Source: Anisakis pegreffii (Eukaryota > Nematoda > Chromadorea > Rhabditida > Anisakidae). From it: 64,000 nt of DNA. Below are positions 62,579-64,000 of the stretch, piece by piece. Every line of letters starts with the position of its first letter. Position 1 is the stretch's first letter. Position numbers and translations under genes: made by a program. The notes beneath the pieces were generated by a model, which did no database searches, was not told the DNA's origin, and saw only the letters and a program-made list of their open reading frames with translations. Location: NCBI GenBank assembly GCA_035041965.1, contig JAPYMA010000597.1, forward strand, positions 186,001-250,000. The letters are read 5' to 3'.

Positions 62579-64000
62579 GTTTGATCTTGACTTCAGTTAT
62601 ATCTTCTTCGCTGACTTCGGTATTTTGAGCTTATGCCTAAATATCCTATTCAGTATGATAACATTTGAAAAATCTAAAACTGAGCACAACGGCGTGATAC
62701 AATTCAGTCAACAAAACGCTAAAGAATTTACGAAAATATGAGACGTTTCATTGGCATGAAAGCAGTTCGATTGAGACCGTCGAAGTACAAGTCCTTGACC
62801 ATACATAAAGCCATCAGGAAGAGAATACAGAACAGATGATATCGCATCAGCGCTTGATCTTATCTCATAAACAATACAGCCACATGAATCAAGAAGTTTT
62901 TCGAGAAATTCTGCGGTTGCATTATTTAACAAATCGTTGAAATTCTGTCATAACGTTGCACATCACATATTTATCAACATTACAGTTATCACATAACCAA
63001 CTACTGTTTTGCTTCGGAATGAATGAATTTTTTTCGCACAGTTTAACAAATAATAGTAATCGATAGACTTTAAACAATGCTGAAGAAAATTCTTTACAAA
63101 TGAAACAAATAAATCGATGAATGGAATGTGCATCATCATACCATCAATTTTTTGCGTCATTTTTTACTCGTTCGTTTCAATGTCCACTCACTTTCACGAT
63201 ACACATGAAAAGGCATTGAAACAATTCCAATCATTTGTGATAATTTAGATTTACTTAATTAACCAACATTAATGCACGCATGTTCACTAATCGAATTATT
63301 TAACGAATCATTCGATAGAGTCATAATCACCACTGAGTTTTTCTCCGTCTTTCTTTCTAGATTATAACGATGAAGAATGTTTTCATACGCTAGAGAATTC
63401 ATACTAGATTATGAGCAAGAAATGAAGCGAATATATCTTTCGCCTGTAAGATCTGAATTAAAGATATTAAGTACTTTGTTTGGGTTATCTTCCAGATTCT
63501 TGAGATTTAGATTTTTATGTTTTGAGAGTGAGGTGCTTGACTTGGTTACAATAGATTAAGTAGATCGCATTCACATTCAGTTCATCTAAAAATGATGTGG
63601 AAAGATAATGTTTCGAAATTTGTAGTGAAGTATTCAAAAGCACTTTGTTTCTCAATTAATCCTTGCAACCTTGATTGAATCTACTGAATAGAGCATTCCA
63701 AAAGAAGATAACAAGTTATTTCCTTAATATTTGACAAGTTACTGCCATTCAAACATTAATTCAGATCAATTCTTGAGTTGTTCCTTTTCATTTTGAGTGC
63801 TTTTTAATGATTGCTTGATTAGTAACTATTTGAATGAACTCATTCAATTAGATAGCACCTAGTTGCACGCTCAGATTCGAAAGTGACTTTAGCATCAAAT
63901 AATGGAAGAGAGCACTTAATGTGGAATGTTGATCGATGATTCCTTGCAAAATTATCTGCATCACTACCATTGAGGAATTTACTGGAAAGGCGCATGCACT
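62579..64000. other. probable intron or 3' region of the 62147 gene
   Basis: Contains the strong acceptor at 63360 and the short phase-0 extension to 63393. Otherwise AT-rich, with no recognised exon. Confidence 0.35.

Overview
This window looks like nuclear DNA of an invertebrate animal, most likely a nematode with large introns. It is AT-rich, almost all open frames are short, and the credible coding blocks are small exons bounded by GT...AG. Most of their acceptors read TTTTCAG or ATTTCAG, the nematode-type 3' splice site. No bacterial features, tRNA, rRNA or CRISPR array were seen. The assignment to nematodes is inference from splice sites and intron size; no species can be named. Left part (1-13.4 kb): mostly non-coding, with simple repeats, a palindromic MITE-like element (3302-3479), a diverged dispersed repeat (about 6338-6555), a GC-richer block with TAG repeats (about 4590-5960) that may be promoter or 5' UTR, and a near-perfect palindrome at 11495-11534. 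Plus-strand gene (13412-20272): four phase-compatible exons encode an 871-residue protein rich in Ala, Gln, Ser and Thr, with a basic KRRTK patch, an acidic run and an LxxLL motif at the C-terminus. It looks like a nuclear regulator, but I do not recognise the family. A 75-codon open frame in its leader ends with a TAA that overlaps the start ATG (TAATG). Minus-strand gene (about 55.7 kb down to 25.97 kb): this is the main result. Seventeen consecutive exons (47619 to 25966) join in perfect phase into 829 codons that follow human alsin (ALS2) from the end of the DH domain through the PH domain, the MORN repeats, the helical linker and the first part of the VPS9 domain. Further RCC1-like and DH pieces lie upstream at 52-56 kb; there the frame is interrupted and the model is incomplete. 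The last VPS9 exon or exons could not be found. Alsin is a Rab5/Rac1 guanine-nucleotide exchange factor in endosome trafficking. A decayed copy of its 25966-26091 exon, with a destroyed acceptor, lies about 0.8 kb downstream. Right end (61.5-64 kb): a short signal-peptide-like exon and a 144-codon plus-strand exon (62147-62578) mark the start of one or two further genes of unknown function. Between genes and in introns there are short tandem duplications, a 0.26 kb direct repeat (33.4/34.6 kb) and at least three copies of one dispersed repeat family. The two large genes are convergent: the plus gene ends at 20.3 kb and the alsin gene runs towards it.
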